Assembly (NCBI RefSeq): GCF_024213555.1
Contig: NZ_JANAVO010000002.1
Span: forward strand, 294,269 to 358,268
Reading direction: 5' to 3'
From: Allokutzneria sp. A3M-2-11 16
GTDB lineage: Bacteria; Actinomycetota; Actinomycetes; Mycobacteriales; Pseudonocardiaceae
Length of the DNA: 64,000 nucleotides
The position numbers and the translations under genes are program-made. Positions 1 to 8,578 of this stretch are shown one piece after another. The notes below the pieces were generated by a model, which worked only from the letters and a program-made list of their open reading frames with translations, did no database searches and was not told the DNA's origin. Positions within the stretch are counted from its first letter, which is position 1, and every line of letters starts with the position of its first letter.

Positions 1-1
1 C

Positions 2-1480
2 GCCCAGGTCACCACCGCCGTCGCCCGCGGCGACCTGACGCAGAAGATCGACGTCGACGCGCGCGGCGAGATCCTCGAACTCAAGAACACCCTCAACACC
101 ATGGTCGACCAGCTCTCCGCCTTCGCCGACGAGGTGACGCGGGTGGCGCGCGAGGTCGGCACCGAGGGCATCCTCGGTGGTCAGGCCCGCGTTCCCGGCG
201 TGGCGGGCACGTGGCGCGATCTCACCGACTCGGTGAACTTCATGGCGGGCAACCTGACCAGCCAGGTCCGCAACATCGCCTCCGTGGCGACCGCGGTGGC
301 CAAGGGCGACCTCAGCCAGAAGATCGACGTTGACGCGCGCGGCGAGATCCTCGAACTCAAGAACACCCTCAACACCATGGTCGATCAGCTGTCGGCGTTC
401 GCGGACGAGGTCACCCGCGTCGCCCGCGAGGTCGGCTCGGACGGCAGGCTGGGCGGCCAGGCGACGGTGCCGGGCGTCGCGGGCACGTGGCGCGACCTCA
501 CCGACTCGGTGAACTTCATGGCGGGCAACCTGACCAGCCAGGTCCGCAACATCGCCCAGGTCACCACCGCCGTGGCCCGCGGCGACCTGACGCAGAAGAT
601 CAACGTCGACGCGCGCGGCGAGATCCTGGAGCTGAAGAACACCATCAACACGATGGTCGACCAGCTCTCCGCCTTCGCCGACGAGGTCACCCGCGTCGCG
701 CGCGAGGTCGGCACCGACGGCAAGCTCGGCGGCCAGGCGCAGGTCCGCGGCGTGGCGGGCACCTGGAAGGACCTCACCGACAACGTCAACGTGATGGCGG
801 AGAACCTGACCAACCAGGTCCGCGGCATCGCGACGGTGGCCGGGTCGGTGGCCGGTGGCGACCTCAGCAAGAAGATCGTGGTCGACGCCAGCGGCGAGGT
901 CGCGGCGCTGGCCGAGACGCTCAACGGCATGGTGGACACGCTGCGCGCCTTCGCCAACGAGGTCACCCGCGTGGCCCGCGAGGTCGGTACCGAGGGCCAG
1001 CTCGGCGGCCAGGCGAGGGTGCCGGGCGTCGCGGGCACCTGGAAGGACCTCACCGACAACGTCAACTTCATGGCGCAGAACCTGACCAGCCAGGTGCGCA
1101 ACATCGCCCTGGTCACCACGGCGGTGGCCCAGGGCGACCTGAGCAAGAAGATCGACGTCGACGCGCAGGGCGAGATCCTGGAGCTGAAGACGACGATCAA
1201 CACGATGGTCGACCAGCTCTCCGCCTTCGCCTCCGAGGTCACCCGCGTCGCCCGCGAGGTCGGCACCGAGGGCATCCTCGGCGGTCAGGCCGAGGTCATC
1301 GGCGTCTCCGGCACGTGGCAGCGGCTGACCGAGAACGTCAACAACCTGGCGGGCAACCTGACCACCCAGATCCGGGCGATCGCGGCGGTGGCGACCGCGG
1401 TCACCGCGGGCGATCTGACCAGGCAGATCGACGTCGCGGCCTCCGGCGAGGTGGCCGAGCTGAACGAGAACATCAACCTG
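2..1480 (+). repeat. Tandem 276-bp HAMP-coding repeats
   Basis: The HAMP stack is repeated at DNA level. The ATG-GTC-GA motif opening each MVDQLSAF or MVDTLRAF segment occurs at 101, 377, 653, 929 and 1205, exactly 276 bp apart, with a diverged unit at 1481 (MIANLEE). Long stretches are identical between units, for example the segments coding GEILELKNT and [15 protein letters not shown]. The array probably continues upstream. Such identity invites unit gain or loss by recombination and assembly collapse. Confidence 0.92.
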
Positions 1481-3331
1481 ATGATCGCCAACCTGGAGGA
1501 GACCACCAAGGCCAACCAGGAGCAGGACTGGCTCAAGACGAACCTGGCCCGCATCTCCGGGCTGATGCAGGGCCACCGCGACCTGGGCGCCGTCGCCTCG
1601 CTGATCATGAGCGAGCTGACCCCGCTGGTCTCGGCGCAGCGCGGCGCGTTCTTCCTGGCCCGCACCTCCAGCGGCGGGCGGACCACCCTGGAGCTGACCG
1701 CCAGCTACGGCGGGCGCAGCGCCGAGGACGTGATCACCTCGGTGGCGCTCGGCGAGACGCTGATCGGCCAGGCCGCCCAGGACAAGAAGACGATCCTGGT
1801 CACCGACGTGCCCGCGGGCTACGCGCGGATCTCCTCCGGGCTGGGCTCGGCGACGCCGACCAACGTGATCGTGCTGCCGCTGCTGTTCGAGAGCCAGACG
1901 CTGGGCGTGCTGGAGCTGGCCGCGCTCGGCGAGTTCACCACCGTGCACCTGGACCTGCTGGAGCAGTTGAAGGAGACCATCGCGGTCAACGTCAACACGA
2001 TCCTGGCGAACTCCCGCACCGAGGAGGCGCGGCAGGAGCTGGAGGACCGGGCCCGGCAGCTGGCCACGGCGTCGAAGTACAAGTCGGAGTTCATGGCGAA
2101 CATGTCGCACGAGCTGCGGACGCCGCTGAACAGCGCGCTGATCCTGGCCAAGCTGCTCGCCGACAACCTGGAGGGCAACCTCACCCCCAAGCAGACCGAG
2201 TTCGCCAAGACGATCTACTCGGCGGGCAGCGACCTGCTCCAGCTGATCGACGACATCCTCGACCTGTCCAAGGTGGAGGCGGGCAAGATGGAGGCCGAGC
2301 GGACCACGGTGCAGCTGCGCGAGCTGCTGGGCTACGTGGAGTCGCTGTGCCGCCCGCTGACCGTGGAGAAGGGGCTGGAGTTCTCCGTCGTCGTCGCGCC
2401 CTCGGTACCGGAGACCCTGCTCAGCGACGAGCACCGGCTCCAGCAGATCCTGCGCAACCTGCTCTCCAACGCGGTGAAGTTCACCCACAGCGGCGGGGTC
2501 GAGCTGCGCATCCGGCACGCCGAGTCCGCCGAGGTCAGCGCCCCGGAGCTGCGCACGGCGCCCGGCCTGCTCGCGTTCGTGGTCTCCGACACCGGCATCG
2601 GCATCCCGCCGGAGAAGCTCGCGGTGATCTTCGAGGCGTTCCGCCAGGCCGACGGCACCACCAGCCGCAAGTACGGCGGCACCGGGCTCGGCCTGTCGAT
2701 CACCCGGGAGCTGACCCAGCTGCTCGGCGGCGAGCTCCAGGTGCACAGCGAACCCGGCCGGGGCAGCTCGTTCACCCTCTACCTGCCGCTGGACTCGGCG
2801 GTGCCCGACCCCAACGGGGTGCCGACGCTCGCCCCGGCTTCTGCTGCTGAGGCGCGCGCCGAACTGCCGCCCGCGCCCCGGCCGCAGCCGATGGTGATCG
2901 AGCCGAGCGCGCTCGCGTCGATGCAGACCTCCGCCCGCTTCCACGGGGAGAAGGTGCTCATCGTCGACGACGACCTGCGCAACGTCTTCGCGCTGAGCGC
3001 GGTGCTGGAGATGCACGGGCTGCACGTGGTGTTCGCCGACAACGGCGTCGCCGGGGTGCGCGCGCTGGAGCAGTACGACGACATCGCGCTCGTGCTGATG
3101 GACGTGATGATGCCGGAGCTGGACGGCAACGCCACGATCGGCGCGATCCGGGAGATGGCCTCCCACGAGGACCTGCCGATCATCGCGGTGACCGCCAAGG
3201 CGATGCCCGACGACCGCAAGCGGACCCTGGCCGCGGGCGCGACCGACTACGTGACCAAGCCCGTGGACACCGAACTGCTGCTCCAGCTCATCGCGACCCA
3301 CCTCGAACCGGAGAACGCGCAGAGCCCCTGA
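2..3331 (+). CDS. Hybrid histidine kinase with tandem HAMP repeats (5' end outside window)
   Basis: The frame is open from base 2, so the N-terminus lies outside the window; 1109 residues are visible. Residues 1 to about 500 are tandem HAMP units of 92 residues. A GAF-like domain follows (about 520-670), then HisKA ([10 protein letters not shown], phospho-acceptor His703), HATPase_c ([24 protein letters not shown]) and a C-terminal receiver (VLIVDDD, phospho-acceptor Asp1034 in [11 protein letters not shown], Lys in TKPVD). It should sense a stimulus through the HAMP stack, autophosphorylate and pass phosphate to its own receiver. No membrane segment is visible. The domain order resembles Streptomyces OsaA, an osmotic-adaptation kinase; that parallel is inference. 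It converges with the SpoIIE-type gene 19 bp away. Confidence 0.93.
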   Translation, partial: AQVTTAVARGDLTQKIDVDARGEILELKNTLNTMVDQLSAFADEVTRVAREVGTEGILGGQARVPGVAGTWRDLTDSVNFMAGNLTSQVRNIASVATAVAKGDLSQKIDVDARGEILELKNTLNTMVDQLSAFADEVTRVAREVGSDGRLGGQATVPGVAGTWRDLTDSVNFMAGNLTSQVRNIAQVTTAVARGDLTQKINVDARGEILELKNTINTMVDQLSAFADEVTRVAREVGTDGKLGGQAQVRGVAGTWKDLTDNVNVMAENLTNQVRGIATVAGSVAGGDLSKKIVVDASGEVAALAETLNGMVDTLRAFANEVTRVAREVGTEGQLGGQARVPGVAGTWKDLTDNVNFMAQNLTSQVRNIALVTTAVAQGDLSKKIDVDAQGEILELKTTINTMVDQLSAFASEVTRVAREVGTEGILGGQAEVIGVSGTWQRLTENVNNLAGNLTTQIRAIAAVATAVTAGDLTRQIDVAASGEVAELNENINLMIANLEETTKANQEQDWLKTNLARISGLMQGHRDLGAVASLIMSELTPLVSAQRGAFFLARTSSGGRTTLELTASYGGRSAEDVITSVALGETLIGQAAQDKKTILVTDVPAGYARISSGLGSATPTNVIVLPLLFESQTLGVLELAALGEFTTVHLDLLEQLKETIAVNVNTILANSRTEEARQELEDRARQLATASKYKSEFMANMSHELRTPLNSALILAKLLADNLEGNLTPKQTEFAKTIYSAGSDLLQLIDDILDLSKVEAGKMEAERTTVQLRELLGYVESLCRPLTVEKGLEFSVVVAPSVPETLLSDEHRLQQILRNLLSNAVKFTHSGGVELRIRHAESAEVSAPELRTAPGLLAFVVSDTGIGIPPEKLAVIFEAFRQADGTTSRKYGGTGLGLSITRELTQLLGGELQVHSEPGRGSSFTLYLPLDSAVPDPNGVPTLAPASAAEARAELPPAPRPQPMVIEPSALASMQTSARFHGEKVLIVDDDLRNVFALSAVLEMHGLHVVFADNGVAGVRALEQYDDIALVLMDVMMPELDGNATIGAIREMASHEDLPIIAVTAKAMPDDRKRTLAAGATDYVTKPVDTELLLQLIATHLEPENAQSP

Positions 3332-3350
3332 ACGTGCTGTGGTTCGGGGG

Positions 3351-5174
3351 TCAGGAGGCGGCGAGGGTGGCGACCTGGTCCAGGCCGGTGATCGACAGGA
3401 CCCGGTGCGGCAGCGAGCCCTCCAGCGTGAGCACCGTGAGCTTGCCGCCCGCGGCCGTCGCCTGAAGGGCCAGCTCGAAGAGCACGCGCACCCCCGTGCT
3501 GTCCACCAGGCGTACCCCGGACAGGTCCACGGTCAGCGGGGCGGACCCCGCGCGGCTGAGTTGTTGCAGCCTGCGGTGCACCTCCTCGGCGTCCACCGCG
3601 TCGAGGATTCCGCCCAGCCGCACCAGGATCGCGTCGTGGCTGGTGTGCACCTCGAAGGTCACGGTGTCGGCGTCGGCCTCCTCGGCGGTGGGCGGGTCCA
3701 CCGGGCCGGGCTCCTCGGCGAGGCGGGCGCGGCCGAGGTGCCGGGACATCCGGACGACCGTCCCGGCGTTGCCGCGCCGCACGTCCAGCTCGTCCATCGA
3801 GCTGCGGATGAGGTGCATCCCCCGGCCCCGGTGCTGGTTCTCGCCCGGGTCGGTGGTGCGCCACTCCCCCTCGTCGGCGATCTCCACCACCAGGTCGCCG
3901 TCCCCGCGCACCTCGGCGGTGAGGCGCACCGGGCCCGGCTCCCGGTCGCGGTAGGCGTGCTCTATCGCGTTGGTGGCCGCCTCGCCGACCGCCAGCTGGA
4001 GGCCGAGCACCTCCTCGGCGTCCAGGCCGATCCGCGCGGTCCACTCGCGCAGCGCCCGGCGGATCGTGGCCAGCTGCTCGGGCGCCGCGGTCACCGAGAC
4101 CGACAGCGGCGGCGTGCGGGCGGGGTCCGTGCGCACCACGAGCAGTGCCGCGTCGTCCAGCGACGGACCGCCGTTGAGCACCGAGCCGATCAGGTGCGAG
4201 CACACGCGGTCCACGTCGCGGGGCACGTCGCCGAGCGAGTCGGCCAGCGCTCCCGCGTTGAGCAAACCGTTGGAGTACAAGACGAAGACGTCGCCCGCGG
4301 TGATGCTGACGGTGTGCGCGGGCGGGCGCTCGCTTGCCAGCGCGAGCGGTGGGCCGATCCGCCACGTCAGCTCGCCCGCGTCGTGTTCGGTCAGCAGCAG
4401 GGGCCTGGGGTGGCCCGCGCTGCCGACGCTCAGCTCACCGCGCGCGGGGTCGATCACCGCGATGCACACCGTGCTGCCCGCCGCCCCGGGGATGTGCGCG
4501 GCGAGCCGGTCCAGGCGGGCGATCACCGCGTCCACGTCGTCGCCGTCCAGCAGCGCGGAGATCGCGGCGCCCCGCAGCTGCGCGGTGACCGCGGTGGCGG
4601 CCAGCCCGGCTCCGACCACGTCACCGAGCAGCACCGCGAGCCTGCCGCCGCCCGTCGCGAGCGCGTCGTAGAAGTCCCCGCCCGCCCGGCCGGGCTGCGC
4701 CGCGGCGACGTAGTGGGCCGCCAGGTGGTAGCCGGGCACCACGGGCAACATCGCGGGAAGCAGCCGGTTCTGCGCGGCGGCGACCGCCCAGCGCGCCGCG
4801 ACCTCGTCCACGTCGACGACCTGGACCAGGCAGCCCGTGACCGCTCCGGCGGCGTCGCGGTGCGGGCCGACCAGCGCGACGCGGGTCGGGGCGCCGGTGA
4901 GGCCGACCCGGGTGGGGCGCCCCGTCTCCAGCACCGCGGCCAGCGCGGCCAGCAGCTCGGGATCGGTCAGCGGCGCCGGGTGCGCGGCCGCCCTGGAGTT
5001 CGCCGCGATCACCTCGGTGCCCGGCCCCGCCAGCAGCCACACCGCGCCCGGGAGGTCCTCGATCGGGAACGGCGTGGCGAGACCGGGACGGTCGGGCACG
5101 GTGCCTCCATGATCACGCTCGGCGATGAGCCTGGACGGGCGCGGGATCGGGTGCGGTGACCGCGCCACGGGCAT
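3351..5174 (-). CDS. SpoIIE-type phosphatase with PAS-like, HATPase and STAS domains
   Basis: Partner-switching regulator of 607 residues. An N-terminal PAS-like segment (VWLLAGPGTEVIAANSRA) precedes a PP2C/SpoIIE phosphatase (GGDFYDAL, GDVVGAGLA, LDDAALLVV), an RsbW-type HATPase (GEAATNAIEHAY, IADEGEW, GRGMHLIRSSMDEL) and a C-terminal STAS domain (LSGVRLVDSTGVRVLFE). One protein thus combines anti-sigma kinase, phosphatase and antagonist modules, as in Streptomyces OsaC-type proteins. The metal-site region reads GDVVGAG where GDVxGHG is usual. A GTG at 5099 preceded by GGAGG is a good alternative start, giving 582 residues. It is divergent from the small STAS gene and probably acts with it and the neighbouring kinase. 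Confidence 0.9.
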   Translation of the reverse strand: MPVARSPHPIPRPSRLIAERDHGGTVPDRPGLATPFPIEDLPGAVWLLAGPGTEVIAANSRAAAHPAPLTDPELLAALAAVLETGRPTRVGLTGAPTRVALVGPHRDAAGAVTGCLVQVVDVDEVAARWAVAAAQNRLLPAMLPVVPGYHLAAHYVAAAQPGRAGGDFYDALATGGGRLAVLLGDVVGAGLAATAVTAQLRGAAISALLDGDDVDAVIARLDRLAAHIPGAAGSTVCIAVIDPARGELSVGSAGHPRPLLLTEHDAGELTWRIGPPLALASERPPAHTVSITAGDVFVLYSNGLLNAGALADSLGDVPRDVDRVCSHLIGSVLNGGPSLDDAALLVVRTDPARTPPLSVSVTAAPEQLATIRRALREWTARIGLDAEEVLGLQLAVGEAATNAIEHAYRDREPGPVRLTAEVRGDGDLVVEIADEGEWRTTDPGENQHRGRGMHLIRSSMDELDVRRGNAGTVVRMSRHLGRARLAEEPGPVDPPTAEEADADTVTFEVHTSHDAILVRLGGILDAVDAEEVHRRLQQLSRAGSAPLTVDLSGVRLVDSTGVRVLFELALQATAAGGKLTVLTLEGSLPHRVLSITGLDQVATLAAS

Positions 5175-5245
5175 GGTCCGCTATGGCACCCCAGGTGGGA
5201 AAGCGCCGTGGGGAGGTGGACCGCCCAAGCAGGTTCGGACCAGCC

Positions 5246-5251
5246 TATAGA
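5246..5251 (+). promoter_or_regulatory. Putative -10 element of the STAS gene
   Basis: TATAGA stands about 75 bp before the STAS start, in the gap between the divergent SpoIIE-type and STAS genes. No convincing -35 was seen, so this rests on one hexamer. Confidence 0.3.
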
Positions 5252-5324
5252 CTCTGGCGACGTTGGTTTCACGCGGCACGCGGCTGGTTCGTGCCGCGGG
5301 TCCGCGCGGCGACGAGGAGCGCAG

Positions 5325-5726
5325 ATGACCTGGCACGCGGATCGGCAGGCCCGGGGCGAGGGTGGGGACAGCCCCGACGCCGGCGATCTGATCCAGCTCT
5401 CGGTGCGACGGCTGCCGGGCGGCGCGGTGGTGCACGTCCGCGGCGAGATCGACATGCTCAGCGCGGCACCGCTGCGCCAGGAGTGCGCGGGCAGGCTGGA
5501 CGGCGCCGAGGCGCTGCTCGTACTGGACCTGTCCGAGGTGACCTTCCTCGGCTCCTCCGGCCTTTCGGTGCTCGCCGAAACCGCGGAACTGGCCAGGGCG
5601 CGCAACAAGCGGCTCCGCCTCGTCTACCAGGGCCCCATCGTCGGCAACCCGCTCGCGGTCACCGGCATGGACACCGAGTTCGACTCCTACGAGACCCTCG
5701 ACCGAGCCCTCGCCGACCAGTCCTAG
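5325..5726 (+). CDS. STAS-domain anti-sigma factor antagonist
   Basis: Small cytoplasmic protein of 133 residues made almost entirely of one STAS domain, LDLSEVTFLGSSGLSVLAE holding the serine that RsbW-like kinases phosphorylate. Unphosphorylated antagonists bind the anti-sigma kinase and release a sigma factor. The ATG at 5325 is chosen because GAGGAGC precedes it by four bases; the frame is open further upstream but without a good ribosome site. Divergent from the SpoIIE-HATPase-STAS gene, the most likely partner. Confidence 0.88.
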   Translation: MTWHADRQARGEGGDSPDAGDLIQLSVRRLPGGAVVHVRGEIDMLSAAPLRQECAGRLDGAEALLVLDLSEVTFLGSSGLSVLAETAELARARNKRLRLVYQGPIVGNPLAVTGMDTEFDSYETLDRALADQS

Positions 5727-5749
5727 CCGCACTCCGCCTCCCAGAGACC

Positions 5750-5816
5750 TGCCCGTTTCGTACTCTTAGCGGGAAAGAGAGCGCTCCCATTCGCGGCTAA
5801 GAGTACGAAACGGGCA
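5750..5816. terminator. 21-bp perfect inverted repeat between convergent genes
   Basis: Arms TGCCCGTTTCGTACTCTTAG... at 5750-5770 and the exact reverse complement at 5796-5816 flank a 25-nt loop. The hairpin lies between the STAS gene and the convergent lipoprotein gene, so a bidirectional terminator is the simplest role. The length and perfection of the arms also fit a dispersed REP-like element. No U-tract follows. Confidence 0.6.
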
Positions 5817-5832
5817 AAAGCGGCGGCTGGGG

Positions 5833-6162
5833 TCAGTCGGTTTCGAGGTCGGGGAGGACTTGGCCGGTCTCGGCGTCGACGTCGAGGTCGCGGCGTTCGT
5901 TGCGGTCGTTGACCAGGTCCACGTCCCAGGTGCGGCGGCCTTCGTCGGTGTCGAGGTCGATGGCGGTGACCCGGAAGCCCGGGGCGGCCTGCTCGGCGAG
6001 GCGGCGCGCCTGCTCGCGGTCGATCTTCGGCGCTGCGGGGGCGGGTGGCGGCGCCTGGGTGGCGGGCAGGGGGACGGTCGGCGCGGTGTCCGGCGGCGGC
6101 GCGGGCACGCAACCGGCCAGGACGGCGAGCGCGGCCAGGGCGCATACTCCCCTGAAGATCAT
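5833..6162 (-). CDS. PepSY-like lipoprotein
   Basis: Protein of 109 residues with a lipoprotein signal peptide: hydrophobic run VCALAALAVLAGC with lipobox LAGC, Cys18 as the lipid-modified residue. A proline/alanine-rich linker follows, then a PepSY-like domain (about 49-105: ARRLAEQAAPGF, then RRTWDVDLVND and LDVDAETGQVL). PepSY lipoproteins are surface-anchored and often thought to restrain peptidases or sense cell-wall state; the target here is unknown. It stands alone, converging on the STAS gene across the hairpin. Confidence 0.8.
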   Translation of the reverse strand: MIFRGVCALAALAVLAGCVPAPPPDTAPTVPLPATQAPPPAPAAPKIDREQARRLAEQAAPGFRVTAIDLDTDEGRRTWDVDLVNDRNERRDLDVDAETGQVLPDLETD

Positions 6163-6299
6163 CTTTCATCACACTTTCGGGTAGAGCGCGGAGGGACCCG
6201 TCGCCGCTGAACTACCCGGCAACACGCCGGTTCACCGCGTTTTCCACCTGATCAGGGCACACCTGGCCGTTCCGGCAGGCCCGGCGAGGGCTGCTCCGG

Positions 6300-7316
6300 G
6301 TGACCGCTACGGTACCCGGCGTGATCAGCACGAAGACTCGCCGGCGGCAAGGCTCCGCCGGGCAGCGACCGGTGGCGTCCTCGGTCTGGATCCGTCCCGC
6401 CCGCGTGGGCGAGGGCAGGCAGGTCGCGGCCCTGCTGCCGAACGACCCGTCGACCGCGGAGCTGCTGCGCTCCTCGATCGAGGCCGACCGCGCCGACGGC
6501 ACCAACGGCACCGAGCTGCTCGTGCTGGTCGCCATCGACCGCAAGTCCGAGCGCATGGTGGGCATGGGCGCCGCCGGTGTGCCGAGGCAGTGGATCGCCG
6601 CGCTGAAGCTGCCGCAGCAGGCCGCGCGCCTGGTCGCCAGGACCATGGTCGCGGTCGGCGCGCTGTCGGTGGTGCCGGAGGCCCTGCCGCAGAAGCTGAT
6701 CCCCCGCGTCCTGAACCGGCTGGCCGACCACTACCGCGACGCGGGCTTCCAGTGGATGGCCGGGCACTGCGCCACGGGCGCGCCCGGCTGGCTGGATCAC
6801 CTGGTCGAGTCCGGGTTCACCGTGGGCGACAAGGGCGTCGGCATGCGGTTGCAGTCCGCGCTCTGGCCGATCCCGGCGAACCTGGCCACGCAGCAGACGC
6901 AGCACGCGTTCTTCCGGCAGCTGGCCGAGGAGCCGACCGTGCTGATGACGCTGCAGGGCGTTCCGCTGCAGCTGCGCGACGGCGCCGCCCCGACCGTTCC
7001 CGCCCCCGCCGCACCCGCGCCGGTCGAGCAGCCCCCCGCCGCCGCACCCGAGGCGACCCCCGAGCCCGCCGCCAAGGCAGCACCGAAGGCCGCGCCGAAA
7101 CCCGCGGCAAAGTCCGCGGCGAAGCCGAAGGCCGCCCCCGCGGAGCAGACCGAGGAGCAGGCGGACACGATCCGCACGGTCCGCCGCCGCGTCTCCGCCG
7201 CCAAGGGGCGGTTGACCCGCGCGCTCGACAGCGGTGACGAGGACCGCATCGCCGCCGCGCGCGCCCACCTGGCCACCTTGGAGAAGCAGGCCGCTTCCCT
7301 GGGCATCACCAACTAG
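6300..7316 (+). CDS. GNAT-like protein with Ala/Pro-rich linker and basic helical tail
   Basis: Protein of up to 338 residues. Residues about 30-210 look like a GNAT-type acyltransferase fold (SVWIRPARVGEGRQVAALL at the front, GFQWMAGHCATGAPGWLDHLVESGFTVGD in the core), though the acetyl-CoA loop is not classical. An Ala/Pro/Lys-rich linker (about 230-285) resembles actinobacterial histone-like tails and is followed by a charged helical segment (VRRRVSAAKGRLTRAL). No specific function is assigned. A GTG at 6321, eight codons in, is an alternative start; TACGGT seven bases upstream of it could be a -10 of a leaderless transcript. Confidence 0.6.
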   Translation: MTATVPGVISTKTRRRQGSAGQRPVASSVWIRPARVGEGRQVAALLPNDPSTAELLRSSIEADRADGTNGTELLVLVAIDRKSERMVGMGAAGVPRQWIAALKLPQQAARLVARTMVAVGALSVVPEALPQKLIPRVLNRLADHYRDAGFQWMAGHCATGAPGWLDHLVESGFTVGDKGVGMRLQSALWPIPANLATQQTQHAFFRQLAEEPTVLMTLQGVPLQLRDGAAPTVPAPAAPAPVEQPPAAAPEATPEPAAKAAPKAAPKPAAKSAAKPKAAPAEQTEEQADTIRTVRRRVSAAKGRLTRALDSGDEDRIAAARAHLATLEKQAASLGITN

Positions 7317-7334
7317 CGCCTCAGCCGGGTTCGG

Positions 7335-7648
7335 GCGTCTTCAAGTCCCCCCAACCCCCACCCCAGAGGTCTCAAACGGCCCCCAACCCCTCGCCCGGGT
7401 TGGGGGCCGTTCGCACTGAACGGATCGTTAGGGGCGTTGGATTCCCTGAACGGGTCGTTCGGGGCGTTGAGTTCCCTGAACGACCCGTTCAGGGAACTGA
7501 GCGCCCCAAACGCGGCATTGGCGATGGCGCGCGAGTGCCGCTGAGCGGAGAGGCGGTGGGTGGGGTGTGGCGGGAAGTGGGTGCGGGAGGGGGTTGGGGG
7601 TGGTTTGAGGTGGTGGGGAGGGGGGTTGGGGGGTCTTGAAGACGGCCC
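7335..7648. repeat. Long inverted repeat ending in GTCTTCAAG, with nested palindromes
   Basis: This fills most of the gene-free stretch 7317-7780. The left end reads GGGCGTCTTCAAG followed by a C-rich tract and GTCTCAAAC; the right end (7588-7648) is its imperfect reverse complement, ending GGTCTTGAAGACGGCCC. A second family is nested inside at 7416-7523: three copies of a palindrome with arms TTCCCTGAACG around a 3-bp centre. The same GTCTTCAAG ends recur at 32373-32493 and 57199-57214. Strong G/C strand bias; no coding signal. Confidence 0.65.
7472..7523. repeat. Palindromic repeat (TTCCCTGAACG arms), intergenic copy
   Basis: Perfect 25-bp palindrome (11-bp arms, ACC centre) at 7472-7496, followed by a conserved flank GCGCCCCAAACGCGGC. 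The identical 25-mer with a similar flank is at 13287-13311. Two degenerate copies precede it (7416-7471). Confidence 0.75.
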
Positions 7649-7780
7649 TACTCGCGGGCTGTGTCCAATGTGGACTGAGGGGTGGTGGGGGGCGGGTGGA
7701 GGTGGGGGGCTGACGCTTTCGGCGGTTGCGGTGGTGATCTCCGGCGCTACGGTCTTTGGTGATCATGACGAGGGGGTTCC

Positions 7781-8497
7781 ATGTCGACGAGTTCGATCGG
7801 TGCCGTCGCGGCGCGCCTTGACGACGTCCGCAGCACGCTCGGCGCGAGCCTGACGACGTTAGGCCAGGTCGAAGAGCAGCTGGAGGAGTACGCGGGCACG
7901 CTGGCGGCACTGGGCGAGGGCAGCACCGCCGACGACCTGCGCGAGGCCACCGCGCTGGCGGTGATCGCGCGGGAGGACCTGCTGCGGGTCTTCCAGCTGG
8001 GCAGCAACGCGGACAAGTCCTTGGAGCGCTACAGAACACGCTTGGTCGGCGCCGGAAGCGGCACGACGGCAACGCCGAGAACGACGGCCAAGACAACACC
8101 GGCCAAGGACCAGGAGGTCGCGGCGGCAGTGGAGCGGGCGCGCAGGGGCGACCAGACCCCGGTCCTCCCCGCCACCGCCAAGCCCGAGGACCAGCGCCGC
8201 TACGTGCAGATCGACGTGGACCACGAACGCAGGATCGGCGCGCTGCGCTACGTCGGGCCCCTCGACGACAAGGGCACCGACGACGAAGGCACAGGTGACA
8301 AGGGCACCGAGGTCGGCACGTGGGTGACCAAGGGTGCGACACGCGCGAAGGACGAACCGCCGCTGTACGTGGACCGCGCGACCAAGCGCGAGTTCCCGCG
8401 CGACGCGGCGGTGCCCTTGGACAAGCTGCGCGAGGCGCTGGCGGAGTTCCGCGCCACCGGTCGCCGCCCCCGCTGCGTGTCGTGGCAGGACGGCTGA
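7781..8497 (+). CDS. Imm1-like immunity protein with WXG100-like N-terminus
   Basis: Protein of 238 residues. The N-terminal ~90 residues form a helical, WXG100/ESX-like region (LDDVRSTLGASLTTLGQVEEQLEEY ... LRVFQLGSNADKSLERY). After a Thr/Lys linker, the C-terminal ~100 residues resemble the Imm1 immunity family, closing with VPLDKLREALAEFRATGRRP and CVSWQ. Imm1 proteins neutralise secreted polymorphic toxins, often nucleic-acid deaminases. No toxin or ESX gene is adjacent, so this may be an orphan immunity gene or a co-opted paralogue. Codon 27 is a TTA, rare here. Upstream lies repeat-rich DNA, downstream helD. Confidence 0.6.
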   Translation: MSTSSIGAVAARLDDVRSTLGASLTTLGQVEEQLEEYAGTLAALGEGSTADDLREATALAVIAREDLLRVFQLGSNADKSLERYRTRLVGAGSGTTATPRTTAKTTPAKDQEVAAAVERARRGDQTPVLPATAKPEDQRRYVQIDVDHERRIGALRYVGPLDDKGTDDEGTGDKGTEVGTWVTKGATRAKDEPPLYVDRATKREFPRDAAVPLDKLREALAEFRATGRRPRCVSWQDG

Positions 8498-8540
8498 CCC
8501 ACCGGCCGAACCGCTGCACGGGCCGGACATGAAGACCTCT

Positions 8541-8566
8541 AAAGTTGTTCGACTTCACGAAACTTT
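8541..8566. promoter_or_regulatory. Candidate operator/promoter of the helD-like gene
   Basis: AAAGTT at 8541-8546 and AACTTT at 8561-8566 form an inverted repeat with 14-bp spacing in the short AT-richer gap before the HelD start. No match to a rifamycin-associated element was recognised. Confidence 0.3.
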
Positions 8567-8578
8567 GGGGAGCGGTGC

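Noticed and set aside
5779-5791. GAGCGCTCCCA resembling a CebR (cellulose regulator) half-site
   Set aside because: It lies in the loop of the inverted repeat between two convergent genes unrelated to cellulose, and only one half fits.
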